From the NCBI GenBank assembly GCA_964639245.1, contig CAZXCU010000021.1, positions 1-64,000 of the forward strand: DNA of 64,000 nt, given 5' to 3'. A model generated the notes under the pieces. It had not been told where the DNA came from. It saw only the letters and a list, made by a program, of their open reading frames with translations, and did not search any database. Shown piece after piece: positions 50,132 through 59,500 of the stretch (positions are counted from its first letter, which is position 1; each line of letters starts with the position of its first letter). Source of the DNA: SB15 sp964639245 (GTDB taxonomy: Bacteria > Chloroflexota > Anaerolineae > Aggregatilineales > J027). The translations under genes were made by a program, and so were the position numbers.

Positions 50132-51297
50132 TAGTCCAGCTCCATCCCGACTGGACTAAAGGCACTCTCAGGTTCAACAGGCATTCCCCACAACTCACGC
50201 TGTTGGGTCGCCACTGCCATGCCTTCGGCAGCATCCAGCACCTGCCCCACATCTTGCGTGCGTTCTGCCACTCCCAGCAGGTATTCGGCAGTACGATAAG
50301 CATGATCCCAATCCCCTGTTGCTACGGGCGCGAGATGCGCGAGGGGCTGTCCGTTATCGTCCTGCTGAATAGAGAGAATAGAGGTGATCGCCTCATTGGG
50401 ATTGGTTGGATCGGGCTGATACACCCCAATCCAATAGGCAGTATTCGTGCTTTCATCAAATAAGGGAGGAGGCGTATTGGCAGGATCAAAATCCTCCGCT
50501 TGCAGTCCCAATCCCCGCATGACAGTCTGTAATTCATGCGTTTGGTCAATCTCATCCCGTTCCAATTCATCCCTACTGACTTCAAAAACCTGCGCCAGCA
50601 GCCGATCCCGAGCTGCCCAGGTTGCATCATCCTGAAAATCGGGAGTATCAGGGGCAAGGGATTGATCGACAATCTTCCACTGTGTATCCGTCAGCGGCTG
50701 CCACTCGCCTCCCTGTTTGATGAGTCCATGCGCGAAGTCCCCTAAATCCGCATCAGCCACCTCTGCTTCATCCGCCAGATGGTAGATGTTGCTCCGCATC
50801 TCCTCCGCCCGTGCCAAGTGGGGTGCATCTGCCATGTGTAAATAGGTTCCCGTCTGGTCGCCTGTCTGTGGGTCCTGCCAGACTTCCACCACTCCTACTG
50901 CGTAATGATCGGGCGTAGGTTCATCAGCAAAAACTTCTTCGATCAGGATGCCTGTATGCTGCAAACGCCAAGAGCTGTCCCGTTCAATGGGCAGCCCATC
51001 AGATGCAGGTGGGTGTGTCCCCTGTGTAGAGTAGACCTCAGCAGGTAGGTCAAGTGGTTCCGCCGCGTACAGTTCTTCTGGCAGCGCATAGTCCTGAGCC
51101 GCTGGGATGGGCGGAGGGGCATACCGCGCCATCCTTTGCAGGAGCATATCGTCCTCATCCGGGAACAAATCCGGCGGTTCTGGCGGCAGGGTACTATCAA
51201 AAACCCAATCTGGGGGTTCTTCCATAGTATTTACGGGAAAATACACATCAGGCGGTTCCTCAATCACCCAGTCATCAGGTGGAGGCATTAAGCTCAT
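50131..51297 (-). CDS. Acidic protein with PPD-rich N-terminus, 388 aa
   Basis: GAGGTG precedes the ATG. The first ~65 residues are rich in Pro, Asp and Glu (EEPPDVYFP, EEPPDWVF, PPEPPDLFPDED), a probably disordered tail with repeated EPPD. The rest (about 100-388) has the same composition as the 1,031-aa protein and one copy of a related HYAVGVVEVW strand module. Its stop overlaps that gene's start as TAATG. Function unknown; it probably acts with its two acidic neighbours. Confidence 0.6.
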   Translation of the reverse strand: MSLMPPPDDWVIEEPPDVYFPVNTMEEPPDWVFDSTLPPEPPDLFPDEDDMLLQRMARYAPPPIPAAQDYALPEELYAAEPLDLPAEVYSTQGTHPPASDGLPIERDSSWRLQHTGILIEEVFADEPTPDHYAVGVVEVWQDPQTGDQTGTYLHMADAPHLARAEEMRSNIYHLADEAEVADADLGDFAHGLIKQGGEWQPLTDTQWKIVDQSLAPDTPDFQDDATWAARDRLLAQVFEVSRDELERDEIDQTHELQTVMRGLGLQAEDFDPANTPPPLFDESTNTAYWIGVYQPDPTNPNEAITSILSIQQDDNGQPLAHLAPVATGDWDHAYRTAEYLLGVAERTQDVGQVLDAAEGMAVATQQRELWGMPVEPESAFSPVGMELD

Positions 51298-51309
51298 AGC
51301 AGCACCTCA

Positions 51310-53211
51310 CTACGGTTTCGCTGGCTGTAGGATCACGGGTTGATGCTCCAACCCCACCGTATAGCGGCATTTGGGGAATGCCGAGCAACCCACAAACTGC
51401 CCGTTCTTGCCCACACGCACAACTAAATCGCTCCCACATTGGGGGCATGGTTCCCCTGTTTTCTGGGGTTCGGGTGGCATCACTTTAGGCTGGGCAGGAC
51501 GCATTTCTGCCGCTGCCCCGCGCAGCAGTGGTTGAAATTCTCCCCAGAAGGTTTGCAGGACATCGAGTTCTCCGCGCTGCCCAGCAGCGATTTCATCCAG
51601 GGTGTTTTCCAGGCGGGCGGTGTAATCATCTGCCAGCAGCGTGGCAAAACCACCCATGAGATAGTCGGTCAGTTTGATACCAGTTTCAGTGGGGATAAGC
51701 CGCTTCTTGTCGAGCCGCACATATTCCCGTGATTTGAGATTGCTTAGGATGGCAGCATAGGTACTGGGTCGCCCGATACCACGTTTTTCCAACTCATGGA
51801 CAAGCTGGGCTTCGGTAAAACGGGCAGGCGGTTGGGTCTGCTTCTGCTGCGGTAAGAGTTTTTGTAGGATCAAGGGCTGACCCACAGCTAAAACAGGCAG
51901 CACATTTTCAGCGTCGTCTATCTCATCTGCTTCCACATCCGTGCCCGCTTGATACACGCGACGGAAACCATCAAACTGGGGGGTACTATCCCGTGCGGTC
52001 AGCGTCAAGGGGAACGGCTGCCCCATCTCTTTCCCTGCCAGCACGCTGAGGGTTTGCACGGTATCCACTGCCGATGCCATCTGACTGGCGACAAAACGCC
52101 GCCAGATGAGTCCATATAAGGCTGCCCCATCAGCGACATTTTCCTTGATATGGTCAGGGGTAAGTGTCACATCCGTAGGACGGATGGCTTCATGTGCCTC
52201 TTGAGCATTCGGCTTGCTCTTATACTGCGGCTTCTCGGTTGGTAAATATGATTCTCCATAGGCTTTGCCGATGAAGTCAAAGGCAGCCACCTGCGCCTCT
52301 GGTGCAATGAACACGGCATCCGTCCGCATATAAGTGATGAGAGAGGTCTCATAGAGGGTTTGAGCAAGCTGCATGGTCTGCTCGGGCGAGAAGCCCAACG
52401 TGCTGCTGGCAGCCTGCTGCAAGGTGCTGGTCGTGAACGGAGCGGGCGGTTTGCGCTGTACGGTCTCAGTGTTGATCTCACCCACCCAATAAGTTGCACC
52501 TTTGAGGGTCCCAGCCAGCTTTTTGACAAATTCCACTTCTTTAAGGGGCAGATTTTTGTCTTGAACCGCCGTGAGTTTGGCTTTGAAACTGGCAGCCTCT
52601 GTTCCCAGCAGAGCTTCCATAACAAAGTAGGTTTCTGGGGTGAAGGACTGGATAGCCCGTTCGCGCTCCACCACCAACCGCAAGGCAGGCGACTGCACCC
52701 GCCCTGCCGAGTAGCGACCATCAAGGACACGACAGGCAATTGGGCTAACCAGATAGCCCACCAGCCGATCCAGTTTGCGGCGGGCGTGCTGGGCTGCCAC
52801 CAATGCCATGTCCAAACGGCGTGGATTTTCTACCGCTTTACGCACCACTTCCTGCGTGATCGCAGTGAAGGTCACCCGCATGACGGGCTTCTCACGCGGC
52901 AGTTTGGTCAGTGCCAAAATATGGGCGGCAATGGCTTCGCCCTCGCGGTCAGGGTCAGTCGCCAGATAGATGGCTTCCACCTCATTCATCGCCTTGACCA
53001 GCCGCTTGATGATGTTGTTTTTTCCTGCCACTGTCTCCCATTTGGGGACAAAACCTGCTTCTACATCTATCCCCAGTTCATCGCTAGGCAGGTCACGCAC
53101 ATGCCCCATGGAAGCCATGACGCGAAACTCACTCCCCAGATAAGACTGGATTTTTTTGACTTTGCCCGGCGATTCCACAATCAGCAACCGCTTGGCTTTG
53201 GGTTTGCTCAT
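51310..53211 (-). CDS. topA: DNA topoisomerase I (type IA), ICE-encoded
   Basis: 633 aa from the ATG at 53,211 (AAGGAGC upstream). The N-terminal Toprim domain has LLIVESPGKVKKIQSYLG and ATDPDREGEAIA. The catalytic Tyr lies in SLITYMRTD (about residue 300). One C-terminal zinc ribbon is present (CPQCGSDLVVR and FVGCSAFPKC). Shorter than typical chromosomal TopA, mainly by having a single zinc ribbon. It relaxes negatively supercoiled DNA; ICE and plasmid copies (TraE/TopB-like use) help transfer. Start overlaps the stop of the small 57-aa gene. Confidence 0.93.
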   Translation of the reverse strand: MSKPKAKRLLIVESPGKVKKIQSYLGSEFRVMASMGHVRDLPSDELGIDVEAGFVPKWETVAGKNNIIKRLVKAMNEVEAIYLATDPDREGEAIAAHILALTKLPREKPVMRVTFTAITQEVVRKAVENPRRLDMALVAAQHARRKLDRLVGYLVSPIACRVLDGRYSAGRVQSPALRLVVERERAIQSFTPETYFVMEALLGTEAASFKAKLTAVQDKNLPLKEVEFVKKLAGTLKGATYWVGEINTETVQRKPPAPFTTSTLQQAASSTLGFSPEQTMQLAQTLYETSLITYMRTDAVFIAPEAQVAAFDFIGKAYGESYLPTEKPQYKSKPNAQEAHEAIRPTDVTLTPDHIKENVADGAALYGLIWRRFVASQMASAVDTVQTLSVLAGKEMGQPFPLTLTARDSTPQFDGFRRVYQAGTDVEADEIDDAENVLPVLAVGQPLILQKLLPQQKQTQPPARFTEAQLVHELEKRGIGRPSTYAAILSNLKSREYVRLDKKRLIPTETGIKLTDYLMGGFATLLADDYTARLENTLDEIAAGQRGELDVLQTFWGEFQPLLRGAAAEMRPAQPKVMPPEPQKTGEPCPQCGSDLVVRVGKNGQFVGCSAFPKCRYTVGLEHQPVILQPAKP

Positions 53212-53381
53212 TTCTGCTCCTTCTTTTGACCATCCACTTTCAGGTTTTCCTGCGCCGCCGCGATATGCTGTTCCAACTGCTTGATCTTCCGCGCCAAGAA
53301 CAGCGGCCATTCCAGAAAAGCGTGATAAGCATCCTTTTCAAGAGCCTGAAAGGTCGTTGTGTCCGTGATCTTTTTTGCCAT
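53208..53381 (-). CDS. Small 57-aa protein between virB4 and topA
   Basis: ATG at 53,381 with a strong AGGAGGG, stop overlapping the topA start as ATGA. It begins MAKKITDTTTFQALEKDA and ends in a Lys-rich helix (LARKIKQLEQHIAAAQENL, heptad-like). Good ribosome binding site and coupling on both sides (9 bp after virB4) make it a real gene. Function unknown; the charged helix suggests a small coiled-coil partner. Confidence 0.7.
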   Translation of the reverse strand: MAKKITDTTTFQALEKDAYHAFLEWPLFLARKIKQLEQHIAAAQENLKVDGQKKEQK

Positions 53382-53390
53382 GCGTCCCTC

Positions 53391-55544
53391 CTATGTTGAT
53401 CCAAACCGCCGCAGTTCATCGCGTGAGGCGCGATTGAACAGATAAAACGTGCCTTCGTCCTGAATATCCAGCAGAAAGTGGAAACGCGGCAGCGATGAAA
53501 TAATGGATAAGTGCTGGGCGTTGAAATGCTGAAAAGCTGCATCTTCGCGGAAGACATTCATGCCTTGTTTCTGCGAGAAAATGACGCGAATCGGGCTGTT
53601 CTCGAAGATCAGACGTGCCTTGCCCTCCAAGAAAATAGACATATTTTGATCAATCGAAACCAACTTCTTGCGTCTGGTACGGAAGGTCTTGGCTGCCTCC
53701 ACCAGAAAGTCCAGCAGGGAGGGATGGCGCAGCATCCGATAAACTTCATCGACTGCGATGACTCGCGGCTGCTCATCGCGTAGGCTGTCACGGCGAATGG
53801 CTGCCAAGCACTGAGCGTATGCCAGGGCAGTCATCGTGGGATCGTTCTCTAACTCATGGAAGGAGAAAATGCGTGGGGCAATCCAATTCCGACCCGCACG
53901 CCCGAAGTCGAAGGTCGTGGTTCCATTCAGGAACTTTGCCCAAGGACCCGATCCGGTCACGAGTGCCGCGATTTCATCCGCCAAATCTTTGGCAATTTGC
54001 TGGATGTGGGGTTTGTCCCCCAAGCCAGACCCAGAGAGGACATCACAGACAAAATCGCAGGTCGGGGTTTTGTCGGGTGAGAGGCTTTCCAAATCCTCCC
54101 GATACGCGGCATAAACTATTTCAAGTGCCTGTGCCAGCAGACCCCGTTCCAAGTTCTCGCGCTGCCCGCCGGAAAGTGAACGTCCCATCACCGTTTCGTA
54201 GATACGAATAGTGTGGGAGGTCTGTTCCAGTAAAGTCGGGAACATCACATCCTGTGGATTGAGGCAGGTCGCCTGCGCTGACAGCACATACCAGGGCAGC
54301 CCGAAAGCAGAAGCCAGATGTTTGCCGTGTCCCATGGGTTCGAGCATGTCGAAGGACACGCCGTTCTCAGCATATTCACGGTTGAGCAGGCAGTTCAAGG
54401 CAAAGGTTTTGCCAAACCCTGACTGCCCGACCCAGACCTCATGTACGGCCCGTTTATCCCGCCACGAGTTGTGGAAAACCGGATATTTGCCACCCACCGC
54501 TTCGCCACGCAGCACCCCATCAACCACCCCCAGCTTGCGGTAGCCCAGAGGAGCTAACATCAAGGCAAGTTCGCGGGAAGTCACGGGATGGGTTGTGTTA
54601 GGTATCCCAATCGTCGCGCTTTTGGAAGCCGAGAACAGATAGGCAGAGCGCGAAAGCAGTTCACCCACTTCCTGCCGTAATCTAAAATACGATCTTGCTT
54701 CAGTGATAACTTCGGAAACCCGCGCCTTGAGCGTGTCCAAGGTGTTGGCTGCTACCGCGATGGCAATCCGCACCGTATGCAGGGCATCCCCCTGATTAAT
54801 TTCTTCAAGGGTACGGCGGCAGTCATTGATACGGGTGATGGCGCGGCTGTCTTCTCCGCCGCGCAAAGAGACCAGATGCACCTGATAGGCCTGAATGATG
54901 CCTTCCACCGCATCCACTGCTTTGTTGCGATCCAACGTTTCAGGGATGTCTATGCAGAGTGCCAAGGGGAAGTTCATCCGCAGCAGGGGTGGGATGGGAC
55001 GGAAGAAATTCCATGCCGCAGGCAGAAATTCGTAGGAGTTCAGGATTGCCCAGAAAGGACGACCTCCCGGACGACCAATGGGTGCAAGGTGCGAAAAAGG
55101 GGTTTCGCGTAAGGCGTAGCGACCTTCAAATAAAGGCGGTAAATCCGCTTCAAGGGCGGGTGTATCGAAAGCTGAAGCCAATCCATTGGCAACGGTGCGT
55201 CCAGTTTCCTCTGTCCACAGGATCATGCCGCATAAGGCACGCTGGAATTCAGCATCGGCTTGAAGTTGTTCATAGTGCCTACGATAGGCCATGCACATCT
55301 CGGCACGAGCGCGGTCTTCCACCAGGCGGGCAGTCTCCGTCACTGCGTTGATTTTCTCGTTCAGGTCAGCGGGCATCTGCCAGCACAGGAAACGGGCAGG
55401 ACCATCCAATGTGCGTAGGAACGCCGAGAACCGTCCCTGTAGGGCGGTGACACCTTCCTCAGTCGCGTGCATCATCAGGTCAAACGGTTCGATCAGCACG
55501 GTGCGAGCGGGTAACTCTTCTTTCTTACGACGAGGGGCAACCAC
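53391..55544 (-). CDS. virB4: VirB4-type secretion ATPase
   Basis: 717 aa, starting at a GTG that directly follows the stop of the VirB3-like gene. Walker A VWVGQSGFGKTFALN (about residues 370-385), Walker B RVIAVDEVYRM (about 590), then SIDQNMSIFL and FSQKQG. Predicted cytosolic motor of the type IV secretion channel, working in pilus assembly and DNA transfer. Length and motif order fit VirB4/TraC-class proteins of Gram-positive-type conjugation machines. Confidence 0.93.
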   Translation of the reverse strand: MVAPRRKKEELPARTVLIEPFDLMMHATEEGVTALQGRFSAFLRTLDGPARFLCWQMPADLNEKINAVTETARLVEDRARAEMCMAYRRHYEQLQADAEFQRALCGMILWTEETGRTVANGLASAFDTPALEADLPPLFEGRYALRETPFSHLAPIGRPGGRPFWAILNSYEFLPAAWNFFRPIPPLLRMNFPLALCIDIPETLDRNKAVDAVEGIIQAYQVHLVSLRGGEDSRAITRINDCRRTLEEINQGDALHTVRIAIAVAANTLDTLKARVSEVITEARSYFRLRQEVGELLSRSAYLFSASKSATIGIPNTTHPVTSRELALMLAPLGYRKLGVVDGVLRGEAVGGKYPVFHNSWRDKRAVHEVWVGQSGFGKTFALNCLLNREYAENGVSFDMLEPMGHGKHLASAFGLPWYVLSAQATCLNPQDVMFPTLLEQTSHTIRIYETVMGRSLSGGQRENLERGLLAQALEIVYAAYREDLESLSPDKTPTCDFVCDVLSGSGLGDKPHIQQIAKDLADEIAALVTGSGPWAKFLNGTTTFDFGRAGRNWIAPRIFSFHELENDPTMTALAYAQCLAAIRRDSLRDEQPRVIAVDEVYRMLRHPSLLDFLVEAAKTFRTRRKKLVSIDQNMSIFLEGKARLIFENSPIRVIFSQKQGMNVFREDAAFQHFNAQHLSIISSLPRFHFLLDIQDEGTFYLFNRASRDELRRFGST

Positions 55545-55994
55545 TTACACCTCCTCCACAAAGACCAAACCCTGCCCATCCTCATCGGGTGCGGCGTAGG
55601 TTTCCCACTGAGACAAATCAACTTCTACCGCCTTTTCAGGTGGGGCATAGACCTGTGTTCCATCCAACATGACCAGGTGGATCGGCAGTTCCAATGTTTC
55701 TGCCGCTTGTGCGATGAGACTGTCGGGCTGACTGGCAGCGGCGATAATGAACCAGCCGCGCACGCGATACAGCAGGCGGGTATACAGACTCAAGCCGCCA
55801 CGCTGGGCAGAGAGAATCAGCAGACCAATGAAGCCTACAAATCCGAAGGGAATAGCACCAATAGGGAAAACAATACGGGCGATCATGAAGATGACTACCG
55901 CCCCTACCCCTGCTCCCAGGAGGCGTTTGAAGGGAATGCCAAACATGCCTTTTTCGTCCCGTCGCAAGACGTGGGATTTGAATTCTGCTACCAT
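55545..55994 (-). CDS. VirB3/PrgI-like membrane protein
   Basis: 149 aa. A basic N-terminus (KSHVLRRDEKGMFGIPFKRL) and two adjacent membrane helices (about residues 28-62), followed by a cytosolic domain. This is the VirB3/PrgI layout, and it lies directly before VirB4, as in most type IV secretion operons. Sequence similarity by eye is only general, so the call rests on topology and place. Confidence 0.7.
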   Translation of the reverse strand: MVAEFKSHVLRRDEKGMFGIPFKRLLGAGVGAVVIFMIARIVFPIGAIPFGFVGFIGLLILSAQRGGLSLYTRLLYRVRGWFIIAAASQPDSLIAQAAETLELPIHLVMLDGTQVYAPPEKAVEVDLSQWETYAAPDEDGQGLVFVEEV

Positions 55995-56098
55995 CGGGGA
56001 TCGTCCTCCTCAATAAGAGGCAGTCGAGTCACCCCGACCGCCCATCCTCACAAAATATCCAACAGCCCGCTTCAAGTTGTGTGTGCCACCCCCTTTCC

Positions 56099-56341
56099 TT
56101 AAGTGAACGAGATCAGGCTGGCAACTGATGAAGCCAGCAGGACGAAGACCAAACCCATCACGACGCTGGAGGCTGCCTGCGGATTGTTTTTCTTCCAATC
56201 CCCGATCACGGGCATGGATGAACCGAGGTACATCAAGCCCAGCCCCAGTATGCCGAGAAAGGCGAAGATGGGCGCAACGATTTGCGCTAGCGATTTGAGG
56301 TCAGTGAAAAACCCCTCAATGGCTGTTCCGAAATTGCCCAT
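56099..56341 (-). CDS. VirB2/TrbC pilin-like protein
   Basis: 80 aa from the ATG at 56,341 (GGAGGAAAG upstream). Two hydrophobic helices (about residues 19-40 and 58-78) joined by a short polar loop with GDWKKNNPQ, typical of VirB2/TrbC-type pilins and small T4SS channel proteins. It lies 104 bp upstream of the VirB3-like gene. The upstream 61,051 gene of the same operon is now separated from it by the + strand SAMD9-like insert, so it probably has its own promoter in 56,342-56,524. Confidence 0.7.
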   Translation of the reverse strand: MGNFGTAIEGFFTDLKSLAQIVAPIFAFLGILGLGLMYLGSSMPVIGDWKKNNPQAASSVVMGLVFVLLASSVASLISFT

Positions 56342-56524
56342 AGGCACTTTCCTCCAAAAAACCAATAAGATGACGTTGTACTCTGAGGATAAAGGGGAAG
56401 GGCTAGACAAAGTGTTCGATGACTGAACATAGGCTGTCAAGTCGCTGACAAACCCGCCCATTCTGTAGGCTAATCTACGCTATAATATTATTTGAAATCT
56501 TTTGCTTCAGATGGATACAAATTT
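56342..56524. promoter_or_regulatory. Divergent promoter region, pilin and SAMD9-like gene
   Basis: 183 bp between diverging starts. TATAAT at 56,481-56,486 is a good -10 for the + strand gene; its -35 is unclear. For the minus strand, TTGACA (read from 56,440 to 56,435) could be a -35 for the pilin side. The GC content falls sharply at about 56,470, which marks the left edge of the insert. Confidence 0.4.
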
Positions 56525-59500
56525 ATGCCAAAGATAATTGGGTTTGAAGGATTAAGCGAAAGCTATCAGAGACTACTACAAGTGGTTGCTGACACACTCG
56601 ACCTAAACTTATATGAGATTGAACGTATCGATACAGGTAAGTCTACTGCGATTTTGTATCTAGTCTCTTTGGAAGGTAGTAAACAAGTCATAATAAAAAT
56701 GGATGAAGTACGAACAAAAGCTGGGGTGAAACATGATGAGTCTGCATCTCATACGCTTGCTCAAAATTCCTATGCTCCTTGGATTTCAAAGAATATAACC
56801 GCTTTGGTTGCCGACCCTATATATTTGCCGGGAAAACACAAAAAGGTCGCAATGATATATGAAATTGCAGGATATTCTCTTCAAACAGTAAAACCGCTTT
56901 CTCATTATGGTTTTTCCTCTAGCACATCAAATGTAATATCTCTAATTGTTAATGATATACTAGACGATTTTCTATCTATAAAGAGAGAAACAGAAAAAGC
57001 ATCACCCTATGATGTTCTTCAACACTGGACCAAGAATCGATTACACAATTTAGATTCAGTGTTTGAGGACATTTCTCAAGTCGCTTCATCGACTGCTGGG
57101 TTGATGATAGATGGGGTTGTTTTGCCAAATCCACTATTATATCTACACGACAGAAAATTATGGCAAAATAAAGAATTCTTTGTTGTAAAAACTAGCAGAC
57201 ATGGTGATTTACATTTAGGCAACATACTCTATGATAATAGTTTAAAAAAATACTTTCTAATTGACTTTGCAATGTTCCAAGTAGAGAGTTATGGTTTTTT
57301 TGATATACCATATCTTTTGCTTAGTTACATACTTTTGCTTTCCGGGTCTTTAGATATTTCTTCTAAGAAATTTCTTGGAGCTTTGGCAGCAAACACAGGG
57401 ATGTATAATTCTGATGGGCTTGAGTTTAATACCTTAAACGATAACCTAGCTCCAATAACTAGTCAGCTTCGGGAATTTGGTCAGAAATATGGTAGTCATT
57501 ATGGAAACCAAGACGACTTTTGGATCCAGTACCACTTAGCTGGGATCGCAACAGGTCTAATTCAGGCAAGTGTGCAATCTATTTCTAAAGATAAGAAATT
57601 TGTGGCTTTGATTTTCGCTGCTAGTCACATGGAGGCTTTGCGACACCGATGGAATATGCCACGTCCCGCAAAAGCAGTTGAAATGAATGCTACGGTAACT
57701 TACATGGGTGATGAATTTATGTCTGAATTCGATATTTTAATGGACAGATGTGATAACTTTTCCCCAGGTCGCTTATATATTGCGGTTATAGGTCCTTCCA
57801 ACAATGCTGTTACAAAATTAAATGCATTTGGCAGAGTTCCATGGAATTTAGTTATTGATTTTAATCCAAATCTTTCGCAGCATGATCAAATTTTCCAAGC
57901 ATGTAAAGTTGAAATCGAACAAAAGAGATCGCTCCATCTCATTACCACCGACAACTACGATGCAATTGAAATATACCCTGATCGGGCTACAACCTATTGG
58001 TATGGGGCATCAGGATTAAATGAGCGACCAAGTACAAAACCAAATACTCCAACTAGTTCGACTTACACAGAATGGATGAGAAATAACCACAGGCGATCCC
58101 TTAATCAATTTGTCGATAAATTGGCTACAAATAGTCATTTTCAACCAGTTAGCCTATTAATTTTTTGGGACGAGGGAAAATATATTGAAGCAGTCCATGA
58201 TCAGTTATTTGAAGTCTTCACAGATCGCATTGATACATTTGTTATTTTAGAAGAATCTGATAGACGAAAATACTTGCAGGAAAGAATAGATGCCACAATG
58301 GTTCCCCTAAATCTGCATCAATTTGTAGAGGGAATAGAGAGGTACATTGGTTCGGCATCCAAATCAATAACTGGTTTTCTCCTTCCAACTCGTGACAGAA
58401 ATACTAGCCCAAGAGAAATATCGATTTCCAAAGTTAATTGGGTCCAGGAATTGATGGAACTTGTTCATCTAGATATTGAGAACATCCCTCCCGAGTCTGA
58501 AGATGAATTTGAACGTAGTTTTTATCAAGGTAGAAAAATAACTTGGCGTGAACTGCTTGCTGATAAAGATATTCCTCGCTTAGTGCCTCAAAGAAATCTT
58601 GAAAAAGCAGTTGTTCAACGTTTAGAAAATCGAGACGCATCTATTATTTATCTATATCACGAACCGGGAGCAGGAGGAACCACTCTTGCTAGACGTATTG
58701 CTTGGGATATACATAGGAAATATCCCGTCATAATTCTTCACAGTGCTGATGATTCTAACGAAGCATTTCAGCGCTTAACATATATTTACGAGGAGACTGA
58801 TTCTATTATTTTAGCAATAGTTGAAGCATCCGATGTAAATGAAGATCAGCTAAAAAGCCTTTTTGACCAGTGCATTAGTGATAATCTACCTATCCTGTTT
58901 TTGTATGTAAAGAGGGCTTTTGAATCCCCAGGGGGAAACGCTATCTTTTTGCGTGAAGCACTAGATAGAGATGAAGCTCTCGCCTTTTCAATTCGTTATG
59001 CTGAATTGAAACCCAATAAACGAAACATTCTTAGTGAGCAAGCACAGGCTTCTAATCCCGCCGAGCGAACTCCATTCTTTTTTGGGTTATTAGCATTTGA
59101 AGAAAACTATATTCGTCTAGACGATTACGTTAGAGCACGTTTAGGCGATTTACAAAGTGGCTCAAATGATATTGAAAATATACAGAAGATGTTAATCTAT
59201 CTTTCTATTGCATATTATTTTTCTCAGCAGGCTCTTGAGATTCAAATATTCGCACATCTATTAAACCTACCGCAAAATAGACGGGTGATATTGCAGCCTT
59301 TATTTGAAAAATACCAAGGTCCTCTTTCGCTGCTAGTTCCAGAGAATGATGGCAAAACTTGGCGACCAATGCATACGTTGGTCGCAGAAGAAATAATGAG
59401 ACAATTATTTTCCAATAACTTTGCTGAAAATTATTCTCAAGATGACTGGTTAGAGTACCTTTCAATATATTCAAAGACCTTCGTAGAATATCTTGCCCAA

